The notes: generated by a model from the letters alone, not told the origin. DNA of 35,506 nucleotides from Sedimentisphaerales bacterium (GCA_028277585.1 JANQFY010000005.1:1-35506), one strand, 5' to 3'. Counted from the stretch's first letter, positions 17,720 through 25,659 are shown. Translations and numbers: made by a program.

Positions 17720-17749
17720 TTGACAAGGTGGGCCGGTGGCCCATAGAAT
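17720..17749 (+). promoter_or_regulatory. Near-consensus sigma70 promoter with palindrome in the spacer
   Basis: A perfect -35 box TTGACA (17720-17725) and a -10 box TAGAAT (17744-17749, 5/6) are separated by 18 bp. The spacer contains the perfect dyad TGGGCC-GGT-GGCCCA (17729-17743), ending exactly at the -10 box. Expected transcription start is near 17756, giving a leader of about 75 nt to the nitroreductase ATG. The dyad between the boxes is the classical place for a repressor or MerR-type activator site. Confidence 0.65.
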
Positions 17750-17830
17750 ACGAATCAACTGGTGGCGCATTGCTGGGACGGCATCGAGGTGTACAGTGAT
17801 TCCGATCAGAGAGAATGTGAGCGAGTTGGC

Positions 17831-18394
17831 ATGAACGTACACGATTTCGCACGGAGCAGACGAAGCAATCCCCTTGGTGTGTTAGACGAGATTGTCTATC
17901 GCTGGTCGCCCCGGGCTATGACGGGGCAAGCGCTGACCGAGGCAGACCTCCAGCCCCTGTTCGAGGCGGCCCGCTGGGCGCCGTCGGCGTTTAACAATCA
18001 GCCGTGGCGCTTTCATTATGCGCTGCGGGACGGCGATCGATTCGCAGACCTCCTTGGCCTGCTCGTGGAGAAGAACAGGCAATGGTGTGTCAATGCAGCC
18101 GTCCTGATGATCGTTGTCTCCAAGACGACATACGATCACAACGATCGTCCCATGCGCAGTCACGTTTACGACACGGGCGCGGCGTGGATGGCGCTGGCCG
18201 TTGAGGGCATTCGACGGGGCTATGTTGTACATGGCATGGCGGGTTTTGACCACGAGGCGGCAGCCCGGTGTCTGAGCTTGGGGCAAGCGTACCAGATCAA
18301 CTTCATGGCGGCCGTTGGCGCCCCTGCTGACGAGATTGAGGAGGAGGACATCTCCCAGCGCAAGGCGATAGAGGAGATAGCCTTTTCACTCTAG
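17831..18394 (+). CDS. Nitroreductase-family flavoprotein
   Basis: A 187-residue FMN-dependent nitroreductase (PF00881). The ATG at 17831 is chosen because translation from it gives the normal family N-terminus (MNVHDFARSRRSNPLG). The ribosome site is weak (GAGCGAG). The FMN-binding block FEAARWAPSAFNNQPWRF (residues 46-63) is the family signature. AVLMIVVSKT and AAWMALAVEGIRRGYVVHGMAGFD match the core and dimer helices. These enzymes use NAD(P)H to reduce quinones, nitro compounds or other electrophiles. Pirin follows 15 bp downstream, and the two are presumably transcribed together from the promoter at 17720, a pairing that suggests a response to electrophile or quinone stress (inference). 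Confidence 0.85.
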   Translation: MNVHDFARSRRSNPLGVLDEIVYRWSPRAMTGQALTEADLQPLFEAARWAPSAFNNQPWRFHYALRDGDRFADLLGLLVEKNRQWCVNAAVLMIVVSKTTYDHNDRPMRSHVYDTGAAWMALAVEGIRRGYVVHGMAGFDHEAAARCLSLGQAYQINFMAAVGAPADEIEEEDISQRKAIEEIAFSL

Positions 18395-18409
18395 ACAAGG
18401 AGACGCGCG

Positions 18410-19156
18410 ATGATCAAGATCATTCCTGCTGAGCAAAGACACTTCTCCGATTTCGGCTGGCTCAAGACGTACTGGCTCTTCTCATTTTCGTCTTACTATG
18501 ATCCGGAGAACATCCAGTTCGGGGCACTGCGCGTCTTCAACGACGACGTGGTTGAGCCGGGTACAGGCTTCCCGACCCATCCCCATGAAGAGATGGAGAT
18601 CATCACCGTCGTATTGGAAGGGGAGATGACCCATGAGGATAGCATGGGCAATAAATCCGTCATCCAGAAGGGCGACGTCCAACGGATGTCTGCGGGGACG
18701 GGGTTGACCCACTCGGAGTTCAACCTGGCGGATCAACCCGTCCACTTCTACCAGATCTGGATCTTCCCAGATGAGCGAGGTTTGTCGCCCAGCTATGACC
18801 AGAAGCGATTCGACCCGGCTGAGTGGACGAACAAGATGCTGCCTGTTGCTTCGGGGCAGGGCTTGCCCGATACGGTCACGTTCCACACGGACGCGACTCT
18901 CTACCTGGCGGATCTGGAGGAGGGCAAAGACGTGACCTTTGAGACCGCCGATTCACGGCGCATCTTCGTATACGCCACGACGGGAGCGCTTGAAATCAAC
19001 GGGCAAGCCATCCAAGAGAAGGATCAGGCCCGCATCGATGCGGAAAGTGCCGTCCTGATCAAGGCGCTGAGGCCCTCCTCTCTGATCCTGGTCGATGTGC
19101 CTTCCTGCAAAGGCTGGGGCTACGGCGCCGATACCCTCAAGGGCAAACGCCTGTGA
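18410..19156 (+). CDS. Pirin family protein (YhhW-type, possible quercetin dioxygenase activity)
   Basis: A 248-residue bicupin with an ideal ribosome site (AAGGAG 7 nt before the ATG). The N-terminal cupin has the metal-binding residues in FPTHPHEEMEIITVVLEGEMTHEDSMG, and KGDVQRMSAGTGLTHSEFN supplies the rest of the site (His, His, His, Glu), as in pirins (PF02678). DQPVHFYQIWIFPDERGLSPSYDQKRF is the usual inter-domain block. E. coli YhhW and human pirin have quercetin 2,3-dioxygenase activity in vitro. The physiological role is generally unclear. Co-transcribed with the nitroreductase. Confidence 0.88.
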   Translation: MIKIIPAEQRHFSDFGWLKTYWLFSFSSYYDPENIQFGALRVFNDDVVEPGTGFPTHPHEEMEIITVVLEGEMTHEDSMGNKSVIQKGDVQRMSAGTGLTHSEFNLADQPVHFYQIWIFPDERGLSPSYDQKRFDPAEWTNKMLPVASGQGLPDTVTFHTDATLYLADLEEGKDVTFETADSRRIFVYATTGALEINGQAIQEKDQARIDAESAVLIKALRPSSLILVDVPSCKGWGYGADTLKGKRL

Positions 19157-19216
19157 GAGGAGATCCGTTCGGCATCACGAGAAAGGCGCACCCGAGAGAC
19201 ACGGACTGATGAGAAT

Positions 19217-19241
19217 GGCAGGTATCGGCAGATCACCTGCC
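19217..19241. terminator. Stem-loop after the pirin gene, possible terminator
   Basis: GGCAGGT (19217-19223) and ACCTGCC (19235-19241) form a perfect 7-bp stem with an 11-nt loop, 61 nt after the pirin stop and upstream of the next promoter. No T-tract follows, so it may be a factor-dependent or weak terminator or only an mRNA-stabilising hairpin. Confidence 0.35.
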
Positions 19242-19289
19242 CACACCTGATGTCCTACTGGGGATGTGTTTTCCCGCGCACCACAACTC

Positions 19290-19319
19290 TTGACAGTCAG
19301 CAGCCGGGTCATATCTAAT
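19290..19319 (+). promoter_or_regulatory. Sigma70 promoter for the small membrane protein gene
   Basis: A perfect -35 box TTGACA (19290-19295) is followed by TATCTA (19312-19317, spacer 16) or TCTAAT (19314-19319, spacer 18). It lies 70-100 bp upstream of the ATG at 19390 and separates this gene from the pirin operon. Confidence 0.55.
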
Positions 19320-19328
19320 GTTCTCTCA

Positions 19329-19362
19329 CATCCGAACGTATAGCGAAGCAGACTATCGGATG
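19329..19362. repeat. Leader hairpin or operator before the membrane protein gene
   Basis: CATCCGA (19329-19335) and TCGGATG (19356-19362) form a perfect 7-bp inverted repeat. Inside it TAG (19341-19343) can pair with CTA (19353-19355), leaving a one-sided bulge of five bases. It begins where the transcript from the 19290 promoter would start, so it is either an operator or a 5'-UTR stem-loop. Confidence 0.4.
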
Positions 19363-19389
19363 GGGTACGTTTGACCCGAGGATGAGCCT

Positions 19390-19914
19390 ATGCTGGAAAA
19401 CACGGATGCGCTTCTCACTCTGGCCGAAATCGCGGCGGCTTTTGCGGGTTTTGCTGCCCTGGTGAGCGTCATTCGGCCCGGTTCCAGCCAATCGGCTGAG
19501 GCGGTTCATGATTTGCTTCGACTGCAGCTTGTCATCGGCAGCAGTGTGGCCGGCGTAGCAGCCGCCCTCATTCCGGTGGGCCTTGCCGGGTATGGCCTTA
19601 ACACTGGGCTGACGTATCGGCTGGCCGCTCTGATCTTCCTGATCTTCGACAACGGCATCATTGTTTCCTTCATCCGTGCCTACAAGCCAGTACGAGGGAC
19701 TTTCCCTCCCGACCGTCTGGCTGTCGGTTTGGTCTCTGCCCTGGAAGTAGTGGAGCAGGCCGGCCTTGTGGCGATCATCCTGGGTTTCAATACCGGCAAT
19801 GCGGCGGCTTTCTATGTTACCGCTCTGATTGCCAACATCTGTCAGGCCGGGTTCATCTTCGTAAGATTCGCTAGGTCGGTTCTTCGACGCGCAACCGGGA
19901 ATATCTCCAACTAG
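19390..19914 (+). CDS. Small integral membrane protein, function unknown
   Basis: A 174-residue protein with four to five predicted membrane segments (about residues 8-28, 46-68, 76-96, 107-130 and 137-160) and short, mildly basic ends. I do not recognise a named family or catalytic residues. The start is the ATG at 19390, preceded by a weak GAGGATGAG site. It has its own promoter and leader hairpin and is followed 49 bp later by the PNPOx-like gene on the same strand. Transport or signalling cannot be distinguished from sequence. Confidence 0.65.
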   Translation: MLENTDALLTLAEIAAAFAGFAALVSVIRPGSSQSAEAVHDLLRLQLVIGSSVAGVAAALIPVGLAGYGLNTGLTYRLAALIFLIFDNGIIVSFIRAYKPVRGTFPPDRLAVGLVSALEVVEQAGLVAIILGFNTGNAAAFYVTALIANICQAGFIFVRFARSVLRRATGNISN

Positions 19915-19963
19915 GGGACAACTTGTTGTCCGACTACACGGGCGGAACGAAAGGACCATGAGA

Positions 19964-20416
19964 ATGGCCAACGGAAGTGATCTTGAACAGAAGCTTGCGC
20001 GGCTCTTGTCTGCGGAGAAGTTGGGCGTCCTTTCCACCTGTGGTGAAGGACAGCCGTATGCAAGCCTGGTCGCGTTCGCAGCGAGTGACGACTCCTCGCA
20101 TCTCGTGTTCGCTACGCCACGTCCTACCCGGAAATACGCGAATCTGACCGCGAATGCCAAGGTTGCCATGTTGATCGACAATCGGTCGAATCGGGCCAGT
20201 GACTTTCGCCAGGCGATGGCAGCGACCGCTGTCGGTGCTGTGCAGGAACTGAGGAAGGCGAAGAACAGTCGGCTCATTCGCCTCTACGTGGAGACGCATC
20301 CCCAACTGGAGGATTTCGTCTGGTCCCCAACGTGTGCCGTGTTGGATATGCGCGTTGAGCGCTACTTCATTGTCGAACGATTCCAGAACGTTACGGAACT
20401 GCGTATCAAGCGATGA
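19964..20416 (+). CDS. Pyridoxamine 5'-phosphate oxidase-like (split beta-barrel) flavoprotein
   Basis: A 150-residue protein of the PNPOx-like split-barrel fold (PF01243): an N-terminal helix LEQKLARLLSAEKLGVLST, then GQPYASLVAFAASDD, HLVFATPRPTRKYANLTANAKVAMLID and a final strand with VERYFIVERFQNVTEL. Members bind FMN, F420 or haem. PNP oxidase itself is longer. Of two in-frame ATGs (19958, 19964) the second is preferred because AGGA then sits 8 nt upstream rather than 2. Its stop overlaps the start of the next gene (ATGA, 20413-20416), so the two proteins are translationally coupled and may act together. Confidence 0.75.
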   Translation: MANGSDLEQKLARLLSAEKLGVLSTCGEGQPYASLVAFAASDDSSHLVFATPRPTRKYANLTANAKVAMLIDNRSNRASDFRQAMAATAVGAVQELRKAKNSRLIRLYVETHPQLEDFVWSPTCAVLDMRVERYFIVERFQNVTELRIKR

Positions 20417-22632
20417 AAACCGTTCTGCGACTCTCGGAGATTGACGAAGCCTCGCGCCCGACTGCGGGCGGCAAGGCCGTCGCGCTGGCGCAGATAGCCC
20501 GTACGGGGCTGGCCGTGCCCAAGGCGATCTGTGTGGGAGCACTGGTATATGATCGTTTCGTGGACGCGACGGGACTGCGGGCGCGGATCGTCATGGAGTA
20601 TGAACGCAAGCCGTTCGACCAGATGCGCTGGGAGGAGATCTGGGACACCGCGCTGCGCATTCAGAATCTGTTCATCAACACGGCTTTTCCCTCAGATATT
20701 TCCGCTCTGCTGCGTACAAAGATTGGGAGCGAATTCGGCCGTGTTCCTGTCGTGGTCAGATCGTCGGCTCTGGGCGAAGATTCGAGCAAGACCTCTTTCG
20801 CCGGGTTGCACGAGTCGTTTGTGAACGTCCGAGGTGTCTCGGCCATTCTTGAGCACATCAAACTGGTGTGGGCCTCGCTGTGGTCCGATCGAGCCATGCT
20901 GTACCGATCCGAGATCGGATTGGACATTCACGACAGCAAGATGGCGGTGATTATTCAGGAACTCGTATCGGGAGAGCGGTCGGGTATCGCCTTTGGGGTC
21001 AGCCCCACCGACGAATCGAAAGCGGTCATTGAGGCGGTGCATGGTCTGAATCAGGGCCTGGTCGACGGCACGATCGAGCCGGACCGGTGGACCGTTGCCA
21101 GGAAAAACGGTGCCATTCGATCCCATACGGCGCCGACACGCACCAAAATGATGGTGGCACGGGCTCGGGGAGTCCGTGTGGTGCCCATCCCCAAGAAGAT
21201 GCGTACGACCGCGCCGCTCGTGAAACACGAGGTGACAGAAGTCTATCGCACCACTCGCAAGCTGGAGCGCATCTTTGGATGCGCGCAGGACGTTGAATGG
21301 ACGTACCGCGGTCCTCAGATGTGCCTACTGCAATCGCGACCCATAACCACGGCAACTGATATCTCGGAGCAGGACAGTCGCCCCTGGTACATGTCGCTCC
21401 ATCGCAGTCTGGACAACCTGACAACGCTAAGCCGGGACATCGAAACGAACTACATCCCACAGATGATTTCAACCGCAAAGACGCTGGCCGATCAAGCCCT
21501 CGACCTCCTGCAAACGCAAGAGCTTGTCGCGGCGATTCGTGAGAGGGCCCGCGTCTACGCTCATTGGCAGCAGGTCTACTGGGATTATTTCATTCCCTTC
21601 GCCCACGGCATCCGGTTCTTTGGACAGATCTACAATCGCATGGTCAAGCCGAAGGATCCGCACGAGTTCGTGCGGCTGTTGCCAGGTGCGCTACTCAAGA
21701 GTGTGGAGCGTAACCGCCGACTCATGAAGATCGCTTCTACGACCAGGCGGCGAGACCAGGCCAAGGGCAGGCACGGTCATTCCCGAAGCGATGATGGATT
21801 TTCTGAAGTATTACGGGGCGCCGACAGTTCGACCTTGAGAGCGCTCATGTCCACGGCGTCTGCTGACAGGCAAGCGGCGTTCTTCAAGGAACTAGGCGCC
21901 GTTGCGAATCAGAGGGGTACGAGAAAGCACCGCGATGGAGAAACGCTAGCCCGACGTTTTCTGGATTCGTTTCCGGCGCGCGAGAGGCCCAGCGCTGAGC
22001 GTTTGCTCGATCTGGCCCGGGCCAGCTACCGACTGCGTGATGATGACAACATCTACCTGGGCCGTATTGAGGCCGAACTGCTGCGAGCCCTGGTCGAGGC
22101 CCAGCGCCGGTCCAGAAGGGCAGCCAGACTGGAGGTGGTCAGCTCCGAGGTGGACCAGTTTGTCCGCGCGTTGACGGACCCCGCGTTCAAACCGTCACGC
22201 AAGAGGCGTGTCTCCAAGGGCCTACCAGAACAGGCTGTCAGAGCACGGCAACTCATTGGCCAACCGGCCGGAGAAGGAGTCGCAGTCGGAAGGGCTCGCG
22301 TGATTAAACGCCCTGAGGATTTGCTCGACTTCAAACGGGGCGAAATCCTCGTATGCGATGCGGTGGATCCCAATATGACCTTCGTAGTCCCGTTGGCGGC
22401 CGGCGTGGTTGAGCGCCGCGGGGGCATGTTGATCCACGGTGCCATCATCGCGCGTGAGTATGGTCTGCCATGCGTAACGGGCGTGCCTGAGGTCACTGCG
22501 ACGCTTCGAACGGGCGACTGCATCACAGTGGATGGGTATCTGGGTATCATCACGGTCGGTTCGTCAACAGACACCCCAGAGCGATCCAAGTTCACCGGTC
22601 CGAGATCCAGGGCCGAAGAGTCACCACGCTAG
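20413..22632 (+). CDS. PEP-synthase-like phosphotransferase without the PEP-binding barrel
   Basis: A 739-residue cytoplasmic protein, coupled by a 4-bp overlap to the PNPOx-like gene. Residues 1-315 are a PPDK_N ATP-grasp module (PF01326): AGGKAVALAQIARTGLAVPK, VVVRSSALGEDSSKTSFAGLHESF, and VEWTYRGPQMCLLQSRPI at its end. Residues 640-730 are the mobile phosphohistidine domain (PF00391): RGGMLIHGAIIAREYGLPCVTGV, with His675 as the phospho-carrier. The middle ~300 residues are basic and helical and do not look like the TIM-barrel PEP/pyruvate domain, so it is not a standard PEP synthase or PPDK. Rifampicin phosphotransferases share this ATP-grasp/substrate/His order, so phosphorylation of some small molecule is plausible. 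Its 3' end overlaps the convergent glycosylase gene by 4 bp. Confidence 0.78.
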   Translation: MKTVLRLSEIDEASRPTAGGKAVALAQIARTGLAVPKAICVGALVYDRFVDATGLRARIVMEYERKPFDQMRWEEIWDTALRIQNLFINTAFPSDISALLRTKIGSEFGRVPVVVRSSALGEDSSKTSFAGLHESFVNVRGVSAILEHIKLVWASLWSDRAMLYRSEIGLDIHDSKMAVIIQELVSGERSGIAFGVSPTDESKAVIEAVHGLNQGLVDGTIEPDRWTVARKNGAIRSHTAPTRTKMMVARARGVRVVPIPKKMRTTAPLVKHEVTEVYRTTRKLERIFGCAQDVEWTYRGPQMCLLQSRPITTATDISEQDSRPWYMSLHRSLDNLTTLSRDIETNYIPQMISTAKTLADQALDLLQTQELVAAIRERARVYAHWQQVYWDYFIPFAHGIRFFGQIYNRMVKPKDPHEFVRLLPGALLKSVERNRRLMKIASTTRRRDQAKGRHGHSRSDDGFSEVLRGADSSTLRALMSTASADRQAAFFKELGAVANQRGTRKHRDGETLARRFLDSFPARERPSAERLLDLARASYRLRDDDNIYLGRIEAELLRALVEAQRRSRRAARLEVVSSEVDQFVRALTDPAFKPSRKRRVSKGLPEQAVRARQLIGQPAGEGVAVGRARVIKRPEDLLDFKRGEILVCDAVDPNMTFVVPLAAGVVERRGGMLIHGAIIAREYGLPCVTGVPEVTATLRTGDCITVDGYLGIITVGSSTDTPERSKFTGPRSRAEESPR

Positions 22633-23381
22633 ACGATTTGACAGACTGGACAGAAGTAGGTCGAACGACGCTGCTTTCCCTGTCGAATCATCGCGATGCG
22701 ATTTCCACATTCGTAACACCTCATCCCGGCCCGTCGATAGACACGGTGGGTCCACCGGCCTCCGGCTCTGTAGCTTTCCCACATGACGTAGAGAATGGAC
22801 TCAGCCAACTTCGCCACGCGCTCGGGTCGCAGTATGGAGACCCTTGCCTGAGGATGGATGCGGGCCAGAAACAGGGCCTCGCTCTTTGCCACGTTACCGA
22901 TGCCGCTGAGCACGGATTGATCGAGTAACACCTCTCCCAGAGGTGCCTCCTCTCGACGCATGGCGGCGACAATCCTCTCCCGTGAGCATTCGGCCGACAT
23001 GACATCGAGTCCCAGTGAATCCAACTGTTGCTGTAACCCATCCCTGTCGAGCACACGAAGGACTTGTCCATTGACATTGCTCACGGTGACGTTACCGACC
23101 TCCAGGGCCAGCCACATTTCGGTCGGCAAGAGTAGCAGTCGTCCCTTGACGGTTCGCCAGCGGCCCCGCATCAGCAGATGGTTCTGTAGAAAGATGTCAG
23201 GGGAGAATTCCAGGAATATGTGCTTGCCTTTGCAGAAGATACGTTCGACGCGGGCTCCCCTGATCGACTGGGCAAAGACGCGCAAGTTGTCACGCGTAGT
23301 CTTGCAGTCAGTGATCACCTGACCCTGCAATTGTCTCCCCAGTCGCTCAGTGATCAGTTTCACTTGGGGGCCTTCAGACAC
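22629..23381 (-). CDS. Fpg/Nei-family DNA glycosylase with Ser2
   Basis: A 250-residue enzyme on the minus strand, starting at a GTG (23381) with AGGTG 6 nt upstream. The start is firm because the protein then begins with the conserved xEGPxV block. Glu3, the beta-hairpin lysine in CKGKHIFLEF, the HLLMRGRW block, the H2TH motif (LSGIGNVAKSEALFLARIHPQ split across residues near 160-180) and a C-terminal zinc finger (CYEC...CPVC) are all present. The family removes oxidised bases and nicks the abasic site. In nearly all Fpg and Nei proteins the catalytic residue 2 is proline. Here it is serine (codon TCT), leaving a primary amine as possible nucleophile, as with Val2 in NEIL3. It overlaps the convergent phosphotransferase gene by 4 bp. 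Confidence 0.88.
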   Translation of the reverse strand: MSEGPQVKLITERLGRQLQGQVITDCKTTRDNLRVFAQSIRGARVERIFCKGKHIFLEFSPDIFLQNHLLMRGRWRTVKGRLLLLPTEMWLALEVGNVTVSNVNGQVLRVLDRDGLQQQLDSLGLDVMSAECSRERIVAAMRREEAPLGEVLLDQSVLSGIGNVAKSEALFLARIHPQARVSILRPERVAKLAESILYVMWESYRAGGRWTHRVYRRAGMRCYECGNRIAMIRQGKQRRSTYFCPVCQIV

Positions 23382-23408
23382 GATCGCACCTATCGGCGAA
23401 ACTCACAA

Positions 23409-23891
23409 CTAGCGTGCTTCGAGACGGCCGCTATTCTGAATAGCGGCAGAGAAGCGGGATCGGATCGCCTCGATACGGCGTTTGTTCAGTCCCAGATCCG
23501 AATAGCCGACCCGGGAAGCCGAGCGGACGTGGATGACGTTCTCCTCAGCGGCCATTCTGAACTCCACGTCATCGACAAAGCGGAACACCTTTGTGCGGAA
23601 GGTTGCCCAGATGTATTCATCACCCTGACGTGTGATCGTTCCTCCCATCTCTTGGAGAACCTCCTTGAGATGCTCCCAGGCCTGCGTGGACGAACCATCG
23701 AATTCTAGGGGCGCTACCCAGGAGTCGACCTGCCGATCTTCGCTGCAAACACAGTTGGGTTTGGCTGGACATGGACGCAAGCGTCCCTCGTATAGACCCG
23801 TCACGGGCGGACGGGCGCTGCATGAAAGCGCCACGAGCAATAGGCATACTAACAGGGAGCTTCCTGCTAGAAAAAGGAGTGCCGCCTGCAT
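23409..23891 (-). CDS. DUF1499 family lipoprotein
   Basis: A 160-residue protein on the minus strand. The frame is open upstream to a TTG at 23948, but the ATG at 23891 has a GAGG site 9 nt upstream and begins a hydrophobic signal ending in a lipobox-like ALSC (residues 24-27). The mature part CPAKPNCVCSEDRQVDSWVAPLEFDG, WEHLKEVLQEMGGTI and FVDDVEFRMAAEENVIHVRSASRVGYSDLGLNKRRIEAIR is the DUF1499 (PF07386) pattern. The function of the family is unknown. It lies 27 bp upstream of the glycosylase in the same direction, so the two probably share a transcript. Confidence 0.85.
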   Translation of the reverse strand: MQAALLFLAGSSLLVCLLLVALSCSARPPVTGLYEGRLRPCPAKPNCVCSEDRQVDSWVAPLEFDGSSTQAWEHLKEVLQEMGGTITRQGDEYIWATFRTKVFRFVDDVEFRMAAEENVIHVRSASRVGYSDLGLNKRRIEAIRSRFSAAIQNSGRLEAR

Positions 23892-24220
23892 GACTCTTTT
23901 CCTCTTCTCTCTGGACCAACCTGTTACGTACTGCCAAGTTCGACTCAATCAAAGCCCTTTCCCTGAGAATCACTGGGGCCACTGACCCCCAATCCGTCAA
24001 ATCATTGTTCATCAAGTCCTTTTTCTCGACATACGAACGAGGCCTGGGAGAGATCGACCGAAAAACGCGTACATTGCTCTTCTTTTTGCTCGACCAACTG
24101 GTAGGCTGAGATGCTACTTGCGAACTCAGACCAAGAGCATGGGTATAACTAGGGTACATGCTGTGAGCTTCAACCAGGTCTGATTCGGCTCTCACAATGG
24201 TCATGAAAGGGGACAAGGCA
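23892..24220. promoter_or_regulatory. Divergent intergenic region with a dyad around a candidate -10
   Basis: About 330 bp between the divergent DUF1499 and CIA30-FAS1 genes, with no convincing gene. A candidate -10 TATAAC (24144-24149) is enclosed by the perfect inverted repeat AGCATG (24136-24141) / CATGCT (24157-24162). The best -35-like string, TTGCGA (24118-24123), is 20 bp upstream, a long spacer of the kind used by MerR-type activators. Suggestive only. Confidence 0.3.
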
Positions 24221-25540
24221 ATGAAAGCAACCATTCCGGGCACGCGTGTTCTGGCAGTCGTCTGCACTCTCATTTCCAGCTTTGTCTCCGTTGCGTTCGC
24301 CTTTGAGTCCGAACCAAAGTCGCTGACGGATTTCTCCGATGCGTCACCCGCCCTGCAATGGCGGTCTGTGAACGACGGTGTCATGGGGGGGCTCTCAGAA
24401 GGCGCCTTCCGATTGACCGATGACAAAACGCTTGTGTTCTATGGACGCATCTCGTTGGAGAACCGAGGTGGCTTCGCCTCCATTCGCACGCGGCCGAGAG
24501 ACCTGGATCTGGGGGGCTATGATACGATCGCCCTTCGCGTCAAAGGTGATGGGAGGATGTATTACTTCAACCTGAGGACCTCTTCTTACCGCACGGCCGG
24601 ATCCTATCGGGCACCTGTTAGAACACGAGAGAATGCTTGGCAAGAGGTTAGGATTCCACTGAAGGATTTCTACTACTCTGCCTACGGCCGGCGTATCACG
24701 CGAGCTGAACGCTTGAGGGCCAACAATGTTCAGAGTGTCGGCTTCACACTCGCGGACAAGCAGGCCGGTCCGTTCCGGCTCGAGGTTGACTGGATCAGGG
24801 CGGAGAAGGCTACGGAGGGATCAGTATCCACCAGTGGAGGACCCGGCGAGAACTCAGCCCTGAACAAGGATATCGTGGACACGGCCGTTGCGGCAGGACA
24901 ATTCGAGACACTGGTCGCTGCTGTCAAAGCTGCCGGGCTCGTTGAAGCACTGAAGGGTGAGGGACCTTTGACAGTCTTTGCCCCGAGTGATGATGCCTTT
25001 GCCAAGCTGCCCGAGGGCATGGTTGAAGAGCTTCTCCAGCCGGAGAACCGTGACAAACTCAGGGCTGTCCTATCCTACCACGTCGTCTCTGGAAGAATCC
25101 TTCTGGGAGCCCAGACGCCGACGACGCTACAGGGCCAATCAGTGACAATCAAAACGAATGGATCATTCAAGGTGAACGGGGCCAAGGTGACAGCACCCGA
25201 TATCGTTGCATCCAACGGCGTGATTCACGTCATCGACAGTGTCTTGATGCCGCCGGCGGGTGAGTCGACGCCTCAAGAAGCGGCACGGACGGTGATAGAG
25301 CTCGCCATTAGACGCGGCGTGCCTTTGTTCAATGCGGGGCAAGCTTCAGCCTGCACGGCGATCTATGAGATTGCCGTCGAGTCCTTGCTGAAATCACATG
25401 GAGATACACTGGGTGCGCAGGACCGTTCAACACTGCAGAGCGCCCTTGACAAGATGCGAAGCGAGGAGGATTCCCGCCAGCAAGCCTGGACGTTGAGGCG
25501 GGCTCTCGATGCGGTCTATCAATCGCTTGGCCAAGAGTGA
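24221..25540 (+). CDS. Exported CIA30-FAS1 two-domain protein
   Basis: A 439-residue protein. Three in-frame ATGs exist (24197, 24203, 24221). The last is chosen because GGGGA lies about 8 nt upstream and a signal peptide follows at once ([20 protein letters not shown]...AFA). Residues ~34-195 are a CIA30/complex I intermediate-associated domain (PF08547; hallmark [15 protein letters not shown] at 48-61, then [33 protein letters not shown]). Residues ~216-350 are a fasciclin (FAS1) domain ([56 protein letters not shown]). The last ~85 residues are helical and unassigned. FAS1 domains mediate adhesion or bind hydrophobic ligands, and bacterial CIA30 domains are poorly characterised. A second FAS1 protein lies at 34793. 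Confidence 0.82.
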   Translation: MKATIPGTRVLAVVCTLISSFVSVAFAFESEPKSLTDFSDASPALQWRSVNDGVMGGLSEGAFRLTDDKTLVFYGRISLENRGGFASIRTRPRDLDLGGYDTIALRVKGDGRMYYFNLRTSSYRTAGSYRAPVRTRENAWQEVRIPLKDFYYSAYGRRITRAERLRANNVQSVGFTLADKQAGPFRLEVDWIRAEKATEGSVSTSGGPGENSALNKDIVDTAVAAGQFETLVAAVKAAGLVEALKGEGPLTVFAPSDDAFAKLPEGMVEELLQPENRDKLRAVLSYHVVSGRILLGAQTPTTLQGQSVTIKTNGSFKVNGAKVTAPDIVASNGVIHVIDSVLMPPAGESTPQEAARTVIELAIRRGVPLFNAGQASACTAIYEIAVESLLKSHGDTLGAQDRSTLQSALDKMRSEEDSRQQAWTLRRALDAVYQSLGQE

Positions 25541-25634
25541 TGGCTCGACGGGCGGCTGTGAGTTTTGCCCTTGCCGGCACTACTTTGAAGGGCGACTCTG
25601 TAGGAATCCCCCTTGCGAAGCGGTCTATGAACGC

Positions 25635-25659
25635 GTTAGACTCACTCCTGTTGTCTAAC
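25635..25659. promoter_or_regulatory. Operator-like perfect inverted repeat upstream of the desaturase
   Basis: GTTAGAC (25635-25641) and GTCTAAC (25653-25659) are exact reverse complements separated by 11 bp, so the half-sites sit 18 bp apart centre to centre. It is 95 bp after the CIA30-FAS1 stop and 59 bp before the desaturase start, and no T-tract follows. It fits a dimeric regulator site controlling the lipid operon better than a terminator. Confidence 0.45.

Larger units (their letters stand above)
17411..17830. promoter_or_regulatory. Divergent intergenic region upstream of the nitroreductase
   Basis: About 420 bp between divergent genes with no convincing coding sequence. It holds a perfect 7-bp hairpin (17692-17709) and a strong promoter with a spacer dyad (17720-17749), both listed separately. 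The ribosome site of the FAD oxidoreductase is at its left end. Confidence 0.5.

Noticed and set aside
24118-24162. MerR-type promoter (20-bp spacer) for the CIA30-FAS1 gene
   Set aside because: The -35 match is weak (TTGCGA) and the dyad surrounds the -10 rather than lying in the spacer. Kept only as part of the intergenic note.
25567-25593. GCCCTT/AAGGGC hairpin as terminator of the CIA30-FAS1 gene
   Set aside because: Six pairs with a 15-nt loop and no T-tract. Too weak to call.
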